A stretch of 64,000 nt of DNA, from assembly GCF_901709675.1 (NCBI RefSeq), contig NC_051092.1, forward strand, positions 15,168,991 to 15,232,990, written 5' to 3'. This DNA comes from Syngnathus acus (lineage: Eukaryota; Chordata; Actinopteri; Syngnathiformes; Syngnathidae). Within the stretch, counting starts at the first letter, position 1; each line of letters begins with the position of its first letter. The notes under the pieces were generated by a model. The model did no database searches and was not told the DNA's origin. It was given only the letters and a program-made list of their open reading frames with translations. Shown in pieces: positions 25,401 to 40,800 of this stretch. The translations under genes were made by a program, and so were the position numbers.

Positions 25401-28400
25401 GCACAATAAAGAGGAAAAAGCATATGTAAGTCGCACCGGAGTTTAAGTCTCATTTTGGGGGAAATTTATTTGACAAAATCCAACACCAAAAACAGACATG
25501 AACCAGCAACAACAGGCTAAACGATACGGTATGCTAACGTGACATTAACACAAACGAGGAGCTGAGAACGGGCCTGATGCAACATTAACAGTCATTCAAA
25601 TAACTATAACATAAATAACACGTTTATCAAACCATCTGTGTCACTCCAAATCATTAAATCCATCGATCGAATTCTTCGTCCTTTATGTAAACAACGCCGC
25701 GTGTGCGGCGCGCCGTGTGTGCTGACTCGCCGTCAGTTGCAGTTCAAATTATTCCACAGGCCCATATAACAATATATAAACTATATATCAAATAACAATA
25801 CTATAAACAACAATTTTATTGAACCATCCGGGTCACTCCAACTCTTTAAATCCATCGGAATCTTCGTCTTGTGTCACTTAAAAAAAAAAAACACACAGCT
25901 GTTGACACCGGAACTACGTGCGCTGCTGACGTCAGACTAGATATATCAAATAAATGTAATGTAAACAACAATGTTAACAAACCATCCGTGTCACTCCAAA
26001 TCATTAAATCCATTGGGATATTCATCCTGTGTCAATAAAAAAAACACACACACAGCTGTTGACGTCGGAACTACGTGCGCTGCTGACGTCAGACTAGATA
26101 TATCAAATAAATGTAATATGAACAACAACTTTAACGAACCATCCGTGTCACTCCAAATCATTAAATACATCGGAATATTCATCCTCTGTGTGTCATGGAA
26201 GGAATGGAGCAGGGCGACCAAATGCAGCTTGGACCAGGGTTTATTGGAGAATTCAAAGACAGACTATAAGAAGCTCGACTAGGTACAAGACTAACCGAAC
26301 AAAAGACAAGATAAAGACAGGAACAACGACGACAGACAAGACGAGAGACAAGAACAATTCGACAGGGGTGTGACACGCCGACAGGACTTATATGCGCAAC
26401 AGGTAACGAGAGGCAGGTGACTGTGATTAGTACATAGATTGAGAGTAGACACAGGAAGGGAGGGGCGAGCACACAGACACTGACACTGTGTCAAAAAAAA
26501 AAAAAATAGCTGTTGATTCCGGACCTAAGTGCGCCGCTGACGACAGCCTCGTCGTCAGTTGCGGCTCCAGTTATTCCACAGATCTACGTCTAAAACTATA
26601 TTGTAGCGTTACCAAAGTACCAGACAAGACGTGGGTTTGGTAACAGGCTCTTTATTTCACAAAACAAGAGCTCAACATATGAGTGTATGCTCAAAGCAAG
26701 CGCCCTGGATCGCTTAACTTTGTGATAAAACAAATAAAAGTAATTTAATTACAATACCACGCTCATAACTAATATCTTAGGACATGGTACAATTTGAGAG
26801 TTGACCAGGTTGCCAAGCAACATGTAACTTGCAGCCCATTATTATGATGACTGCTTTGTTTGTGACTGGTGCTCCAACCCCAAGTCCTATCAGCATGTGG
26901 AAATGCTCCTCACAGTGAAAAAAAAGTAAACTAGTACTGATCCGTTTTTCCGCTAATCATACTATAATGTCGTTTGGCGGTCATGTAGTAAGGAGACATA
27001 CTGTGTACAGGTGAGTGTATATCAGGGCCCGGCTCTGTCCCAACCCCCCGTCCACACGTGATTGCAAAACATTCCAATGGGCTGAAGTCATAATCCGACG
27101 TCAGCATTTGTCAAATTACTCAAAACCTGCAATATGATTGTTTCTTCTCTGAAGGGTGCTTGACTTGAATACAGCCTCTGTGGTGTGGAAATCAAAAGAT
27201 GCTTTAGTCTGCACACTAATATGCACACTGAGATTTGTGAGGGAACATTCTCGTTTTAACTTTGGTCCACCCAAAGTGCGTACTGTAAAACGATAGGAGA
27301 ATCTGTGAAGCCCAAACAGTGCGCAGCAGCGCAACTTTTCTGACACAAGCACGCATGAGAATATGCTCCACGTTATGAATTACGTTAATACACCACCAAC
27401 GCTCTGTACAAAACATTGTCATTATTGGTTAGGGTTTTCTTTTGAAGTTGGCCCTTGCAGCGTGTTGGGGGGGGGCTTGCTGTGGAAGTTACCGCGATGT
27501 CTAGTATACTCAATTGGGTGGCTGCCTTCACCTCCATAGGCCTGTAATTGTTAAATGAACTAAATAAATAAATGTGGTCCGTGCATCATTTAGATTTTTC
27601 TTGTCTTGAAACGTGCATGCGCAATTGTCAAAAAACACCTGGAAGAAGTTGCTGGTACTTATATAGTTTTTAAAATGATTAGCTGACCAGCAAGATGCAA
27701 CACCTGTGACGTTTCTTATGGACGCCCGAGCTTGATCGACAATTTTGCCATAAAAGTGCAATATCAATAAAGGTGCATGTTTTAGCTTTTGTTCATTTTT
27801 TCTAGCTAAACTAATTACTTACTCCCAATCAGGCCATAGATGTTAATTTGGCCAGTGTCCCTTACAACAGACCAGACCACAGCACAGACACTTGAAGCTG
27901 GTGAGGTGAATCGCAAAGACTTTTGTGATGCTGTATTTGATAAAGTCTGTGCTGGTGCTTCATACATACCTTTCACACAATAAATAACCATACAAAATAA
28001 TGAAAGGTAGCACAACTGGAATATACTATACATGTACAACAATCATCAGACTAAATGGCAAGAAGAGAATGAAAGATGACTTGAAAGACGTGCTCTCCTC
28101 ATATATAATATTTTTTTCTTGTTCTCCGACTGCACCCATTTTTACACTTATTCTTTTGTTTTCTTATTTATTTCCATTATAGACATTTAGAAGATGTGAT
28201 CCTTGATTGTGAGTGTGGGATCCGATGGTTGCAGCTATGGCAACAGAGGGGAGACGTGGGGCTAAGTAGCCAACAATTATACTGTGATAATGGCTCAAAG
28301 AAGATACTGCTACAAAAAATGAACATAAGCAAATGTGGTAAGTTTACATAGTATCTGACAGTACATGTGTTATGTGGGTCCTAGCTCAATATACAGTTGC

Positions 28401-31400
28401 AAGAAAAACTCTGGTATGTGAACCTATTGAAATAAATTTGCTTTCTGTATAAACTGGTCATAAAAAGTGATCTGGTTGTCATCTGCTGTTAGTCACAACA
28501 ATTAGTCTGCTTGAACGCAAACACAATTATATATTTTTTTATTGGTCACACCGTGGAACCATTGTCAGTGCAGTGCAGAAATTAGTACAGACATTTTTCC
28601 ATTGTCGCAGTTTCACATACTAATGACCTTACTCGATCCTGAGTAATCGCGTATTCATTGCACTTTTTTGATAATGTGGTAACAATGGAACCTGTCTTCA
28701 GAACCTTCTCTGACTGGGCTTTGATATCACTATCATCTGATTGGCCAACAGATGTAGGCGTTCTTTTAAGAGATGCGAGTAAGAACTCCACTGCACACAG
28801 CTAGCCTGTGAGATAGAGCCAAACCCGCCACCTAGTGGATTTTTTTGTTTATATGCGAAAGCTTCTGTGCATTCAATGGGCTGTAATTTTTGATATTGCC
28901 ACATCTTGCCGCACCGCTTCATATTTTGAATCTTTGCAACGCCAGTGGCTGAACCTCTGTACCTTAAAATCTTATGGCAGTTTGTTGCTCACTGTCTAAT
29001 GTTAAAAAAGTCAAAGGAATGACCCAGGTCGCTGGATGATTCAAAGAGAATGTGCAAAGACAAATGGTTGAATGGTCTCTGTTTTTGCAACATTGTATAA
29101 TAGAAAAGACCAGAATAAAACAGAACAGAATGTGTTTGTCATTGTATAGCAGGCATACAACGAAATTAGAAAATGTTGTTTTTTCTGGGATTCTGTTGTG
29201 ATGTTCAAATTATACCTCAAGCCAAGACCAATGAAGTTCTGGGGACTATACTGTTGTTCTGACATGCAAGATTTTGGCAACAGCAAGAGAAAAGCAAGGA
29301 AAAAGTAACACCAAACTGGAGAGCTATGGGCCGCTGCAACCATACGTGCCGCCATCTCGGAAAAATAGATTAGCTTAGGTGTTGTTTTGCTGGCAAAAGC
29401 AGGGCTGTGGACTCGGTTCGGACTCGGGGACTCGGACTCGGTCGGACTCGGTCATTTTTGCCGGACTCGGACTCGGTGCTGATTTTGACCGAGTCCACCG
29501 AGTCCGACAATAAAAAAAAGAGGCAAGACGCAGCCAGAGAGTGTCAGGTTACAGTCAGCGCGGTAGGAGTTGGAAGAAGCAGTAAAAACTCCACCAAACT
29601 CGTCGTAATGACACGTGATATATGTTATATCCTTACTATTTTCCAGGTTCTTAGATAGCAAGAATAGGTCGGACAACGACGTGAATGATAACTGCTTTAT
29701 TCCTTACTCACAGTGCGTTCACAGGGCGTACCAGAACAACACAGAATGCCCATCCCACTTCCGGGGTTTTTCTACTACGGAATTTGAGTTAGCCCAAAAT
29801 ACACAACATCTCTTCCCCTCTTACAATGAACGTGCTATATGCATGAACAACATAGTCTTATGCACCTATAACTTGACATCTTCAAGATCTATAAATAACT
29901 ACCATTAAACAATTATCATATATGGTCCAGACAATTATGACAATAATATTCCCATGAAACCTTAACTTTGGGTGAGGGTGGACTACCTCGAATTATACCG
30001 AATTATAGCGAAAAACCGATGTCGTACGGCAGTGGTTCCCAAACCTTTGCAGGCTGGCGCCCCCTTTGGCTCCCCAGTGAATTCCTAGGCCCCCCCCCCC
30101 CAAAGCACATATGGAAACAAACACCTCTTTCTTGATATTTGGTTTGCTGCAATTTGAAAAGAGAAAGGTTAAACACAAATGTGTATTTCACAAATAAAAC
30201 CCAATTCAGTATTTAGTAAACCAATTTATTTTTTAGCAGTTTTAACTGTTTCAGCAACATAGAATTGTAAATAAACATTCCACCAGTAACCTTCATTGTC
30301 TCACACGTAATATTAATGGGATGGATGTGCTTGGTGCAGGGACATAAGCTTCTCAACATCAGGCTGGAACTCACTAAGAAGAAGTCGTAGATCCCCGCGG
30401 TCAGTAATTTTCAGTCGGTTTCTTTGCTTGGAAAGAAGCAAGGTGACTGCACTGAAGCCCCGTTCTACTAAATATGATGTTGGGAAGGCAATGAAGTACA
30501 TCTTGACCTTGTTCGCAGCACTTGATAGCAGTCAGAGATTTTTTTTTGTAACCAAAAATCTTGATATGACTTTTTGAACTTTGGCCTTAGCTCAATGTCA
30601 TTTTGAATTGAAATCAGTTCTTCCTCTGCCACTCCAGTTTCTTCACCGTCGACATTTAGGAATGGATTGATCACCCAGTCTGGTATTTCAAGCAATAAAA
30701 TGTCCTCAAATCTCTCAGACATGTCTCTGTGCAGTTCATCCAGGTGTGTACAATACACTTGAAGGTCATCGTCTGGTATGCCTTTTTCCTCATCCAATTC
30801 AAAGAGGCTTGGGAACTGGTAGACTGGTAACTTTTTTGCGCCACGGACCGGTTACATGTCAGAAATATTTTCGCGGACCGGCATTTATATAAATAAATAA
30901 TACATTTATATAAATAAATAAATAATACATTTATAATATCATTACCATTACGTTGAATTAGTGGGAGCACTGAGTTTGTTTCTCAGAAACGAGCCGGTCC
31001 CATCTAGACGTAATCGGAGACAATGACACCCGAAGTGATTTAAGGTTTGTCTTTTATTGCAGGATGCTTGGTCTCCATGTGTTGAAGCAGTTTTGAATGC
31101 TTCACTGCCTGGTTAGTTAGCCTGTCGCCACATATTAGCTTTGCGGGCTCGACTGGGGAAACATGTCACGTGACCGTGACGAGTGTCTTGACCTGAATTA
31201 ATTGATCGGCGATAAAAAAAAAAATTCTGTGCGGCTTGGCGGCCCGGTACCAAGTGACCCACGGACCGGTACCGGTCCGCGGCCCGGTGGTTGGGGACCA
31301 CTGCCCTAACCAGCTCAACACAACACAACACGGCGCGTTCTGGCGAGTCCCCAATTTCATGTTGACTTGAACTCAAGATGATGTTGACCGCCAGAATGCG

Positions 31401-34400
31401 GTTTTTATTATAAGATAAAATTCTGAACATTACAAGCTTGAAATTACAAACCTGAGCTTTTGCTTTTGTAGTCTATGCTGTCGGATCTGACTGGGCCAGA
31501 GCGGCGTGTTGTGTACAAATCGACTGCCGCCCCCCTACCGCCCCTTTCTTCCTCACCGCCCCCCCAGATCTTTCCACCGCCCCCAGGGGGGCGGTACCGC
31601 CCACTTTGGGAACCTCTATCGTACGGTGTCGTACGGCGTCAACACTCTGTTGTTTTCAATAAAAACATGAAGAACTCACGTTTGCGTCAGTCAATTTTAA
31701 TTTTTATAAAGGATTATTCTCATTTGATGTCTTTAAATTCATCCGCGTTCTGCCATTGAAGCGGGGTGCATTCAAAGACCAGTCGTACAGACGGAAACGT
31801 TTTGTGATCAAATCTTTCATAACGAGAATGATTTGAGTGAATTGATTTGAATGAATAATTGAGAAGAAATTTCAGTTCTGAAGGCTCCTTTTGTCCCAAG
31901 CAAAGTGACAGATGGTGGGGAGGGGGGATAAAAATTGTAAAATCAATTCACTCAAATCATTCTCGTTATGAAAGATTTGATCACAAAACGTGTGTGGCTT
32001 TTTCTTAAATGAACACGTTTGACATTGCTATCGTGTCAGCTTTTAATTATATTGCGCTGTCATGTTAAAGCAAATTAATAAATGCAACAATATTAATTTG
32101 CTTTGAAAATACCTGAGTAATAAAATAAAATGGATGGATGGATGAATGATGATCACAATTAAGTATAAAGTCTCCTTTGTAATATATACTCCTTGTAGCC
32201 TGTACCCAAAAAGAGGAGTTTCTTTGCATCGAGGTTTATGCAAAGAGCTCACGTATTTATATTGTTGCGTTTTGGTGAAGTGACTGAGTGTTCCGTCTGT
32301 ACGACTGGTCTTTGAATGCACCCCGCTTCAATGGCAGAACGCGGATGAATTTAAAGACATCAAATGAGAATAATCTTTTATAAAAATTAAAATTGACTGA
32401 CGCAAACGTGAGTTCTTCATGTTTTTATTGAAAACAACATAGTGCTGACGCCGTACGACATGGGTTTTTCGCTTTCCAAATAAGGGGTCGTCACTAATTA
32501 TTTGTGTTTAGATAAATGTCTGAGCTATAATGGTGTAATTAATGATTAAAACTTGAAAGTATCTGTTTATTGTATTCATTTATATGTTTAATAAAGACAA
32601 AGCCATCACAAAACTGTTGTAATTATTTAGATTTTGATCTAAATTAGCCTTGAATAAAGACTAAGCAGTCACATGAATTAACAGAAAAAATGGACAGCCG
32701 GACTCGGACTCATGGTCAAGAGGCCGGACTCGGACTCGGTGTAAAAATCCGACCGAGTCCACAGCCTTAGGCAAAAGTATTAGCATCAGCGGTGCTAAAA
32801 ACTGTGGAACATAATTTGATGTAAAATAATTATTTCTCAATGTGGGATGTTTTTCCTAATGAACAAATGCACTTGAATTAGGGGTATGGTTGCCAATAAT
32901 TATGCAGGGCAGGGCAGTGCACATGCATGCATGGCTGTTATGTATGTTTATATATCTACTTCTTTGCAGACCTTCCAGACATCGCCACAAGCCACGTCAA
33001 CTTCACAGTTACAGAGGGTGACAGTTTAACTACAACATGTAACGGCTCTGGGTCCCCAATACCTAAGGTGGACTGGTCCGTTACTGGTTTGCACTCCTTT
33101 GAGTCACAAGAGGTAGGGGTGATGCAAAGAAACTTTTTTTGCACCTATGAAAGTGTTATTCAGTATTAGAATTTGCTGTAACAGAAACACTCCAACATTT
33201 AGGTCAAACCTTAACTGAAACTTGACCAATGTCTCCAGGCTAATCATTTATATCAATATACAGCATGTACAGTATATACAGTAAACTTGGTATAGCATGT
33301 ATTCCTGCCAGCCACAAAATCTTTACCATTTGCGCAAAATAATGGTATACATTATAGGTGCTCAATAACATATTCTGCACTTAGAAAGATCATTAACTAA
33401 CAGTGTGTAGGCACCAATCTGCGTGCCAATCGAATGTATGCGTACAAACCTGTGATTCATGAATATCTTCGTACTAGAATTTGTGCGTATTACACAAATG
33501 AATTTAGAGCACTTTCAGACCATCCCTACGCAGAAATGATAATAGCTCATCATTCAAAATAAATGTCCAACACATTGTTTACCTCAGATGCACAATGTAT
33601 TAAAACTACATGAGTCATCATATACCGTAATTTTCAGACTATAAGCTGCACCGGACTATAGGCCGCACCAGCTAAAATTCGGGGATATTGTAGTTTTTTT
33701 CTTATATAAGCCGCACCGGACCATAAGACGCACGTGCGCACGAGTTATTTACAAAGAAAGACAGTACACAGAAAGCCTTTTTAAAGTTTTAATAACATAC
33801 TTTAATATGTCTTTCTAAACGCTGTCTGTGACGCAGCTGTAGTACTGCAGCAACACGGAAGTGTGCACGCGAGTTATTGACAAAGAAAGACGGTACACAG
33901 AAAGCCTTTTTAAAGTTTTAATAACATACCTTAACATTTCTTTCCAAACACTGCCTGTGACGCGGCAGTAATACTGCAGCAACATGGAAGTAACACAGTA
34001 CTAATAAGGCTGGATTAAAAAAAAACATACCGGTAAAAGTCACTGAGACACGGTGGTAACACAGCAGCAACACGGTAGCACAGCACTAACAGGGCTGGTT
34101 AAAAAAACACACCAGTAAAAGTAAAAAAAAGAGCTTCATCTTCCTCCTGTGCACTGAAACCATCAAAGTCTTCCTCCTCAGTGTCCGATTGGAATAGCGT
34201 TAGCTATCCTTCGCCACACACTTTCTCAGTCTCTCTTTCATCGTCGCTTTTATGCATTTTTTCTAGCATTTTCCACGATGAGGGTCTGTTCATGCTAATT
34301 TTATTCATGCACGAAGCGCTAGATTACATTAAACTAGCAAGCGACATGTATAGCTCCAGAGTAGACGTGACTGGGAAATAAAGAAAAGGGTGACGCTGCA

Positions 34401-34760
34401 CAATGTCATCAACATCGACTCCCTTTAACTTAAAGGCGGCATCATATGCATTTCTTTTGTCCCCCATAATGACGGTTTGTGTATAAAAGCTTCCTTTCAG
34501 GCAGGCAGGTGGGCAGGTTGGTAGGCAGGTGGGCAGGCTGGGAGACAGGCAAGCAGGCAGGCCATCTGGGAACACGGCATAAGGCAAGTAAAGCAGCTGA
34601 GAGTTGCAAACCAGTCGGGTAGCTAGATGTACTAACTCATGGCGGTGTGGTGGAGTCTGCTGCTGGCTTAAATAGGGCATTGATCCTGATTGGAGACAGC
34701 TGCTGAGACTCCAGCGCACAACAACTGAAATTAACACCAATCCTCTCACACACACACACA

Positions 34761-34804
<44 letters not shown>

Positions 34805-37800
34805 CACACACACGGAGTTGAGTTCGCAGACCTGACAGCGCCATCCCACGAGTGAATAAGACCCCAAGATACTTGAACTCCTCCACTTGAGTGACACGGT
34901 CAAACGCCTTCTCCATGTTAACAAAACACATGTAGACTAGTTTGGCGAACCTCCATACACAGGATGTAGAGCTGGTCCACTGTTCCACATCCGGGACAAA
35001 AACTACATTGTTCCTCCTGAATCTGATATTCGACCTTCCGACGGACCTTCATCTTCAGCACCACTGCCATCCTATACTGAGACCTCGGATGGTGAACTAG
35101 AATTTCCTTGAAGCCGTTCGGAAGTTGTTTTCCATACCCTCACTGAACTCTTCCCATGCCCAAGTGTTTGATTCCGCGACTGCCGAAGCTGCTTTCCACT
35201 TGGCCAGCCAGTACCTGTCAGCTGTTTCCAGAGTCCCAAAGGCCAAAAAGGTCCAAAGGGACTTTTTCTTCAGCTTGGCGGCAACACTCTCCGCCCACAT
35301 GAGCAATGAAGTCTCGCAGCAGAAGATTGGTGTCCGCAGGGGGAGCGCTCTCCAGCACACCCTCCAAGGACTCCAAAAAGGGTGGATACTCGTAACTGCT
35401 GTTTGGTGCATAGGCACAAACAACAGTCAGGACCCGCACCCCACATTCAAAGACGAAGTGAGGCCACCCTCTCATGTATGCCAATGTACAGGAGCCAAGC
35501 CACAGGTCAATAAGTATACCCACACCAGCTTGGCGCCTCTCGCCATGGGTAACTCCGGAGCGGAAGAGTTTCCAGCCCCTCTCGATGGAGGCTCGACTAT
35601 ATCTAGTTGGAACCGCTCTGCCCCGCACACCAACTCGGGCTCCTTCCCTGCCAGAGAGGTGACAATCTATGTACCTCAAGCAACTCCTTTGGCCCTTACC
35701 ACATGTGGTGAGCCCATGGGAAGGTTGCCTTTTTTGGGCACTCACCATTGAGCCCCACCTTTAGGCCTGGCTCCAGAGGGGGGCCTGGTGACCCACGCCT
35801 GGACCAGTGAAAACATCCATTTATGTTATTCATCAAAAGGGGTCTATGATCCGTACTTTGTCTGGTCTCTCACCTCGGACCTGTTTGCCAAGAGGCATAA
35901 AGCTCCAGACAACTTAGCTTGTAAGACCATTGGGACACGCAAACCCCTCCACCACGTTAAAGTAACGAATCATGAAGGGAGCCATACACCATAATTTACA
36001 GTTACTGAGATAGGCTGTACCTCACCAACAAATGTTAGAGTAAAACCCTTGAATGAATGGATGTAGCTGTTCTACAGTACTTAAATGAATGTGATTTTTT
36101 AGTCCAACAGTGGGAAAATAGGCATAATTTCAATACCCATCGTTGATATAGGACATAAAGAAGTGAACACGCAGGGAGAGGACAGAAAATGTATGTGCTC
36201 GAGCACATTACCAAATATACGTCATGATGATGAAGATGATGATGACCATGTGCTCCCTCCAGGCAAAGGTCTTTGACAACACTGTTCATACGAACAGCAT
36301 CACTTTGGTAAATGTCAGCAGAGATGACAACAACTTCCTTCTGATCTGCACAGCCACTAATATAGTAGGCATGACCAATGCTTCGATTCAACTTAACGTT
36401 CACTGTAAGTAAAAAGGCACACACACGGGCATGCACACACACACGTAAAGCACAGCTTGTGAGTATGCATTATATTGTAACTTGTCGGTTTATTTCAGTT
36501 GTTAAATTTTACAGTGGTGTTAAATTGCACTGTAAATTATAGAGGCATAAAGTTATGTTGTTCTGCACTTCTCGTGTACAAAATATAAAATACTGATAAA
36601 ATCTGAGATACAAGCAGTCTTACATGAAGAGACCTAATTTGCAGTGTACGTATTAGTTATGTAATAAATATTTCAAGTCAGATGAAAAGCCTGGAAAAAT
36701 GTTAGCACTCAAACTAAAACAATTGGAAGTATACAATAAGGGAGCCTTAGTACTGGGTGAAACACAAATTAATGACTCTTTCAGGAATTTTCTTCAAACC
36801 TGTATAAATCTGAGTATTGTGAACATAATGAGACTATTAAGTCCTTTTTCGAAGACATTATATTCCCTAAATATGAATGAAAAAGAGATATTGGAGACTG
36901 TCTTTCCTCTAGCAACACGAGGAGACTTTTTCTTTATGAAAGGAGCATCTACTGTTCAGCATCCAGCTGCAGCAATATCGCTGGATGTTGAAAAAGCCTT
37001 TGATTGTTTTATTCACTAAGTTTGAATTTGGACCAAGGTGTATACAGTGGATTCAGTAATTATACCATGAACCAACATTCTGTCCCAACCCAACCAACTC
37101 AGCTACCCGGCTAGGCTGTTCAGTGTCCCCACCCATCTTCATTTTAGCATGAGAATCACAAGTATGTGATGTTTAAGTTGATCAAAATATAATGTGTATC
37201 AAGTTGAGCAGACACAATTTCAAAGCCAGTTTTTATGCTGATGACATTTTGTTAACATTATTTCACCCTTCAGTCAATACCACAGTTGCTCAAATAATTT
37301 GAAAAATAGATGGTGTTTATCAGGATACACGATCAATTCCAGTAAAAGGAAGGCTATACCGCTCAATTGTCATACATTTGCAACCCACCTTGGATCAGCA
37401 CCGTTTGTGTGAAAACCTCACGTTATGAAATACCTTGGCATCAATATCATATCACCAATTACTAAATATATGATGTGAATCATATACGTATCATACAATA
37501 CATACAATAATCCATTGGTCACAGCAGGTGGTAGAACATTGGACGTGAAAATACTTTTTCTCAAAATCTTTCAGAATTTGTAATAATGATATTGGATCTC
37601 TAATTTTTAAACTTTTATTGATTAAAATAATTATCGTGTTAAAGCTATTGTATAACTCCATCCCATGTTCACCTAGTGTTCTCCTGTGAATCAGATTTAA
37701 CTTGCGTGATGTTGTTTAGGTATGTTTCTCCAAACAAATAGGCTCTAGAAGAGAAAATGAAAGCAACCATACCTTGCCTTGACACAGTACACTAAGATCC

Positions 37801-40800
37801 TACCCTTGAGCAATGGAAATGGGGGCGGGTTAAGTGCCTCGTGTCTACACTAAATGGCAATTACAGTGATATTGGATGGGGTAGGGAGCCTGGATTCGCG
37901 CCTAAAATCCCACAAATATTTCTGGGGAAAGAAAATATCTTAAAATAACTACAGATTGCACTAGTAGTTGCAAAAGATTTATATAGCGCTTTACCTACAC
38001 CTAGCAATCTCTCCAACGCAAGGGCTCTTGGTGGGTGTAGCAATATTATACAACCGGGCCTCTGAGGAAAGAGGATTAGGGACCACTGTGTTAATGAATT
38101 AATTGTTTATTTAAATGTTTATTACAAATTTTAAAAAACCCATCTGTCTCTTTTAAATTTTAGTTTCTCCTTCTATTGTAAAGCTGAAGAAGCCAGAGCG
38201 TCGCCATGACACCTGCATAAAATTCACAGTGAGAGGTTCACCCCACCCAAGATTAAGATGGTTCCACAATGACAAGGTGCTTTGGTTTATCTTTCAAAGA
38301 AATGGCTCAATGTCCTCTCTCAACAGAATAGAATAGTAGAATAAATAGAAAAATAAACAGAATACTTGTGTTTTTATTATGTAGGTAGTTAAGCAGTCAG
38401 TTAACATCACTCTGTACAACATTTTAATTTACATTAGCACTCAATTGGTAGTGTGGCAGTAATCACTGTTTTAGCACTAGCCTTTGTTCTCTTTAATCAA
38501 GTGATGCATGCCAACAGTTTATTGATATTAGAATGGAAAGAATACCTTTATTGTCATTGTACAGCAGGTATGCAACGAAAATGGTAGCGCCGTTGGTGAA
38601 TAGTAGTTAGAATAGGATGCAATACATACATTGGGATAGGACAAATACATTTTATAATGAATATTAAATATTTATGCAGTAGAACCCCGGAACTCAACGC
38701 AAATTCGTTCCAGACGGAGCGTCAAGAAGAGACGCAGTCAAACAATTTTTCCAATTTTGTCTAAAACAGTACATAAAATCACAAAAGACCAATGACAATA
38801 CTGTACAGCAAAAACTTATAGCACACCCTTACGCGGTCTGTATGCGGCAATTTATGAGCTCAAATTAAATTAAACATGACAAAAGAATACAATTTCAATG
38901 CAAAATGTACTTACCCATGGTAGAAGAGCCAAAGTCCTGGAAATAATGTTCCAAAAGCGTATCAACGTGAACAAAAGGATGGCTATTGTTGGCGAAATCA
39001 GTAGCTCTTTTTTTACACGGTTGTTATGGTGTGAACTCAACTCTTCAGCATGAATCCCTGTGATCTTATGGTCTCGCCGGTGAAGTTTTCTGAACACCAA
39101 TTGTATGAATAGGACATGGATTCTGAAGCTTTGTTCAAGATTTGAGGCAAAGATATCCCAACAATTTACGTCGAACTCAGAATATTTCGGGTACCGAGGT
39201 GGTCGAGTTCCGGGGTTTTACTGTATTATATTCTATTTATATTATTTCATATATCACAATATTTATTTAAATAAGTAATAAATATTGATGTATGCATTGG
39301 TATGATGATTACTCCAAAGTGTGAATAATTGATGGGTTGATGTTATTTGATTCAATTTAAAGATTCTCTCATTGATCATTTCTGGTTTCATTACAAATGC
39401 AGGAAATTTCCCACACCGATTATGTGCATCCTGATATGGATATTTATCAGGACTACATTGAGGGATGCCTAACATTCAAAAACCCAACACATCATAACAA
39501 TGGCAACTACACTCTCGAGGCTAAAAATTACCTGGGTGTGGTAAATAGTACTGTCTATGGGCACTTCCTAGACAAGCCCTTCAATGGTAAGTAATGTGTG
39601 GTCATATTGCATGCTATTGAAAAGTTTATCACTTACATTAGATGTACAAGTAAGCAGAGGCAAGACAGCACCTACAACTAGTCAGGGCTTAATTTTTATT
39701 CATTTTTAGTTTCACTTTTATTTATTTATTTCATTTTCACAATTTTGGTCCCTCATACATTTTGTATGCAGCAATTACTTTTTTAATGTGGTTGTTAAAA
39801 AAAGTTGAGTTGAGTTTATATTTTTTATTTTAAGTGTGAAATGATCACAGATATGCCATTGTGTCTTTTACACACACTGTCCTGCTGGCTTGCACTTAGT
39901 GCTGCATTCAACAGTGACTGTCGGTGGGGCCTTCCCACAAAATACCGTGATATAGCAAAAGATCGACAATCTAAAATCAGATGCAATTTGTTAAGTGCCT
40001 TAAGCGGGGAAAGAAGTGCTAACCCTTAAAATTAAATTCTCCCTTATTTGACTGTTGCCAGGTCAATTAGGCAATGGGTAACAGCAGATATCAATCAATC
40101 AATCAGTCAGTCAGTCAGTCAGTCAGTCAGTCAGTCAGTCAGTCAGTCAGTCAGTCAGTCAGTCAGTCAGTCAGTCAGTATTTGAGATTTGAAGTCAGCA
40201 TGTCAGCAAGTTGTAGTCATCATGAAGAGATTGAAAACCGTGCCTAAACCCATGATGATTTAAAGTTGAGATTTTCTGTATTATAAACAATTGTGTTTGA
40301 AAATACAGTGGTCACATAGCCTACCCAAAATAAAACAATAATTATAATAAAGTTCAGTTGTTTTCCAATTTTATTTGCTATGGAGAACGCACACTTTCAT
40401 CATGAAAACTTTCAATCTCTTCATGATTACTTTAAATCTCATCGTGATTACTTTATATCTCAGCGTGGTAACTTTAAAACTTGGCATGACGACTTTAATC
40501 TCGTCATGATCGCTTTAAATGATGTCATGCCGTGTCGTCTTGCTTTTTGCCGGGTGATTGTAATACGCCGTCGTAATTAAGGACTCGTATGAGTATCACG
40601 ACTTTCACTCAAGAGAGTTTATTCAAGAATGGGCAAAGATGTTATGTCGCCAGCTTTTTAAAAAGCGGTTTTAAAAGCATTAATGGAGCAAGCTCCTTAT
40701 ATTTCCAAGAGCTAATAGCAGTTCACTCTAAGTGCATGATGGTATTAGAATTGGCTTCTATTCACAACAGCGTTCTAATATTGTCAATACTGTATGTGTA

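Larger units (their letters stand above)
30008..32480. mobile_element. Foldback element with about 190-bp arms
   Basis: 31619-31795 is nearly the exact inverse of 32296-32460 (shared words GAAGCGGGGTGCATTCAAAG and AACTCACGTTTGCGTCAGTC). The arm continues outward as GCGAAAAACCGATGTCGTAC on the left (30008-30029, beyond the hAT insertion) and its inverse on the right. A second inner inverse pair is at 31797-31842 / 31945-31990. Confidence 0.8.
29400..32769. mobile_element. hAT-type element with GGACTCGG ends, carrying nested insertions
   Basis: Ends CAGGGCTGTGGACTCGG and CCGAGTCCACAGCCTTA, flanked by a perfect GGCAAAAG duplication (29392-29399, 32770-32777). Inside lies a large foldback element, itself split by another hAT element. 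Confidence 0.88.

Noticed and set aside
36224-36442. Minus-strand 135-codon frame over exon 7
   Set aside because: Antisense shadow of the ntrk3 Ig exon, whose plus-strand reading has clear homology and splice borders.
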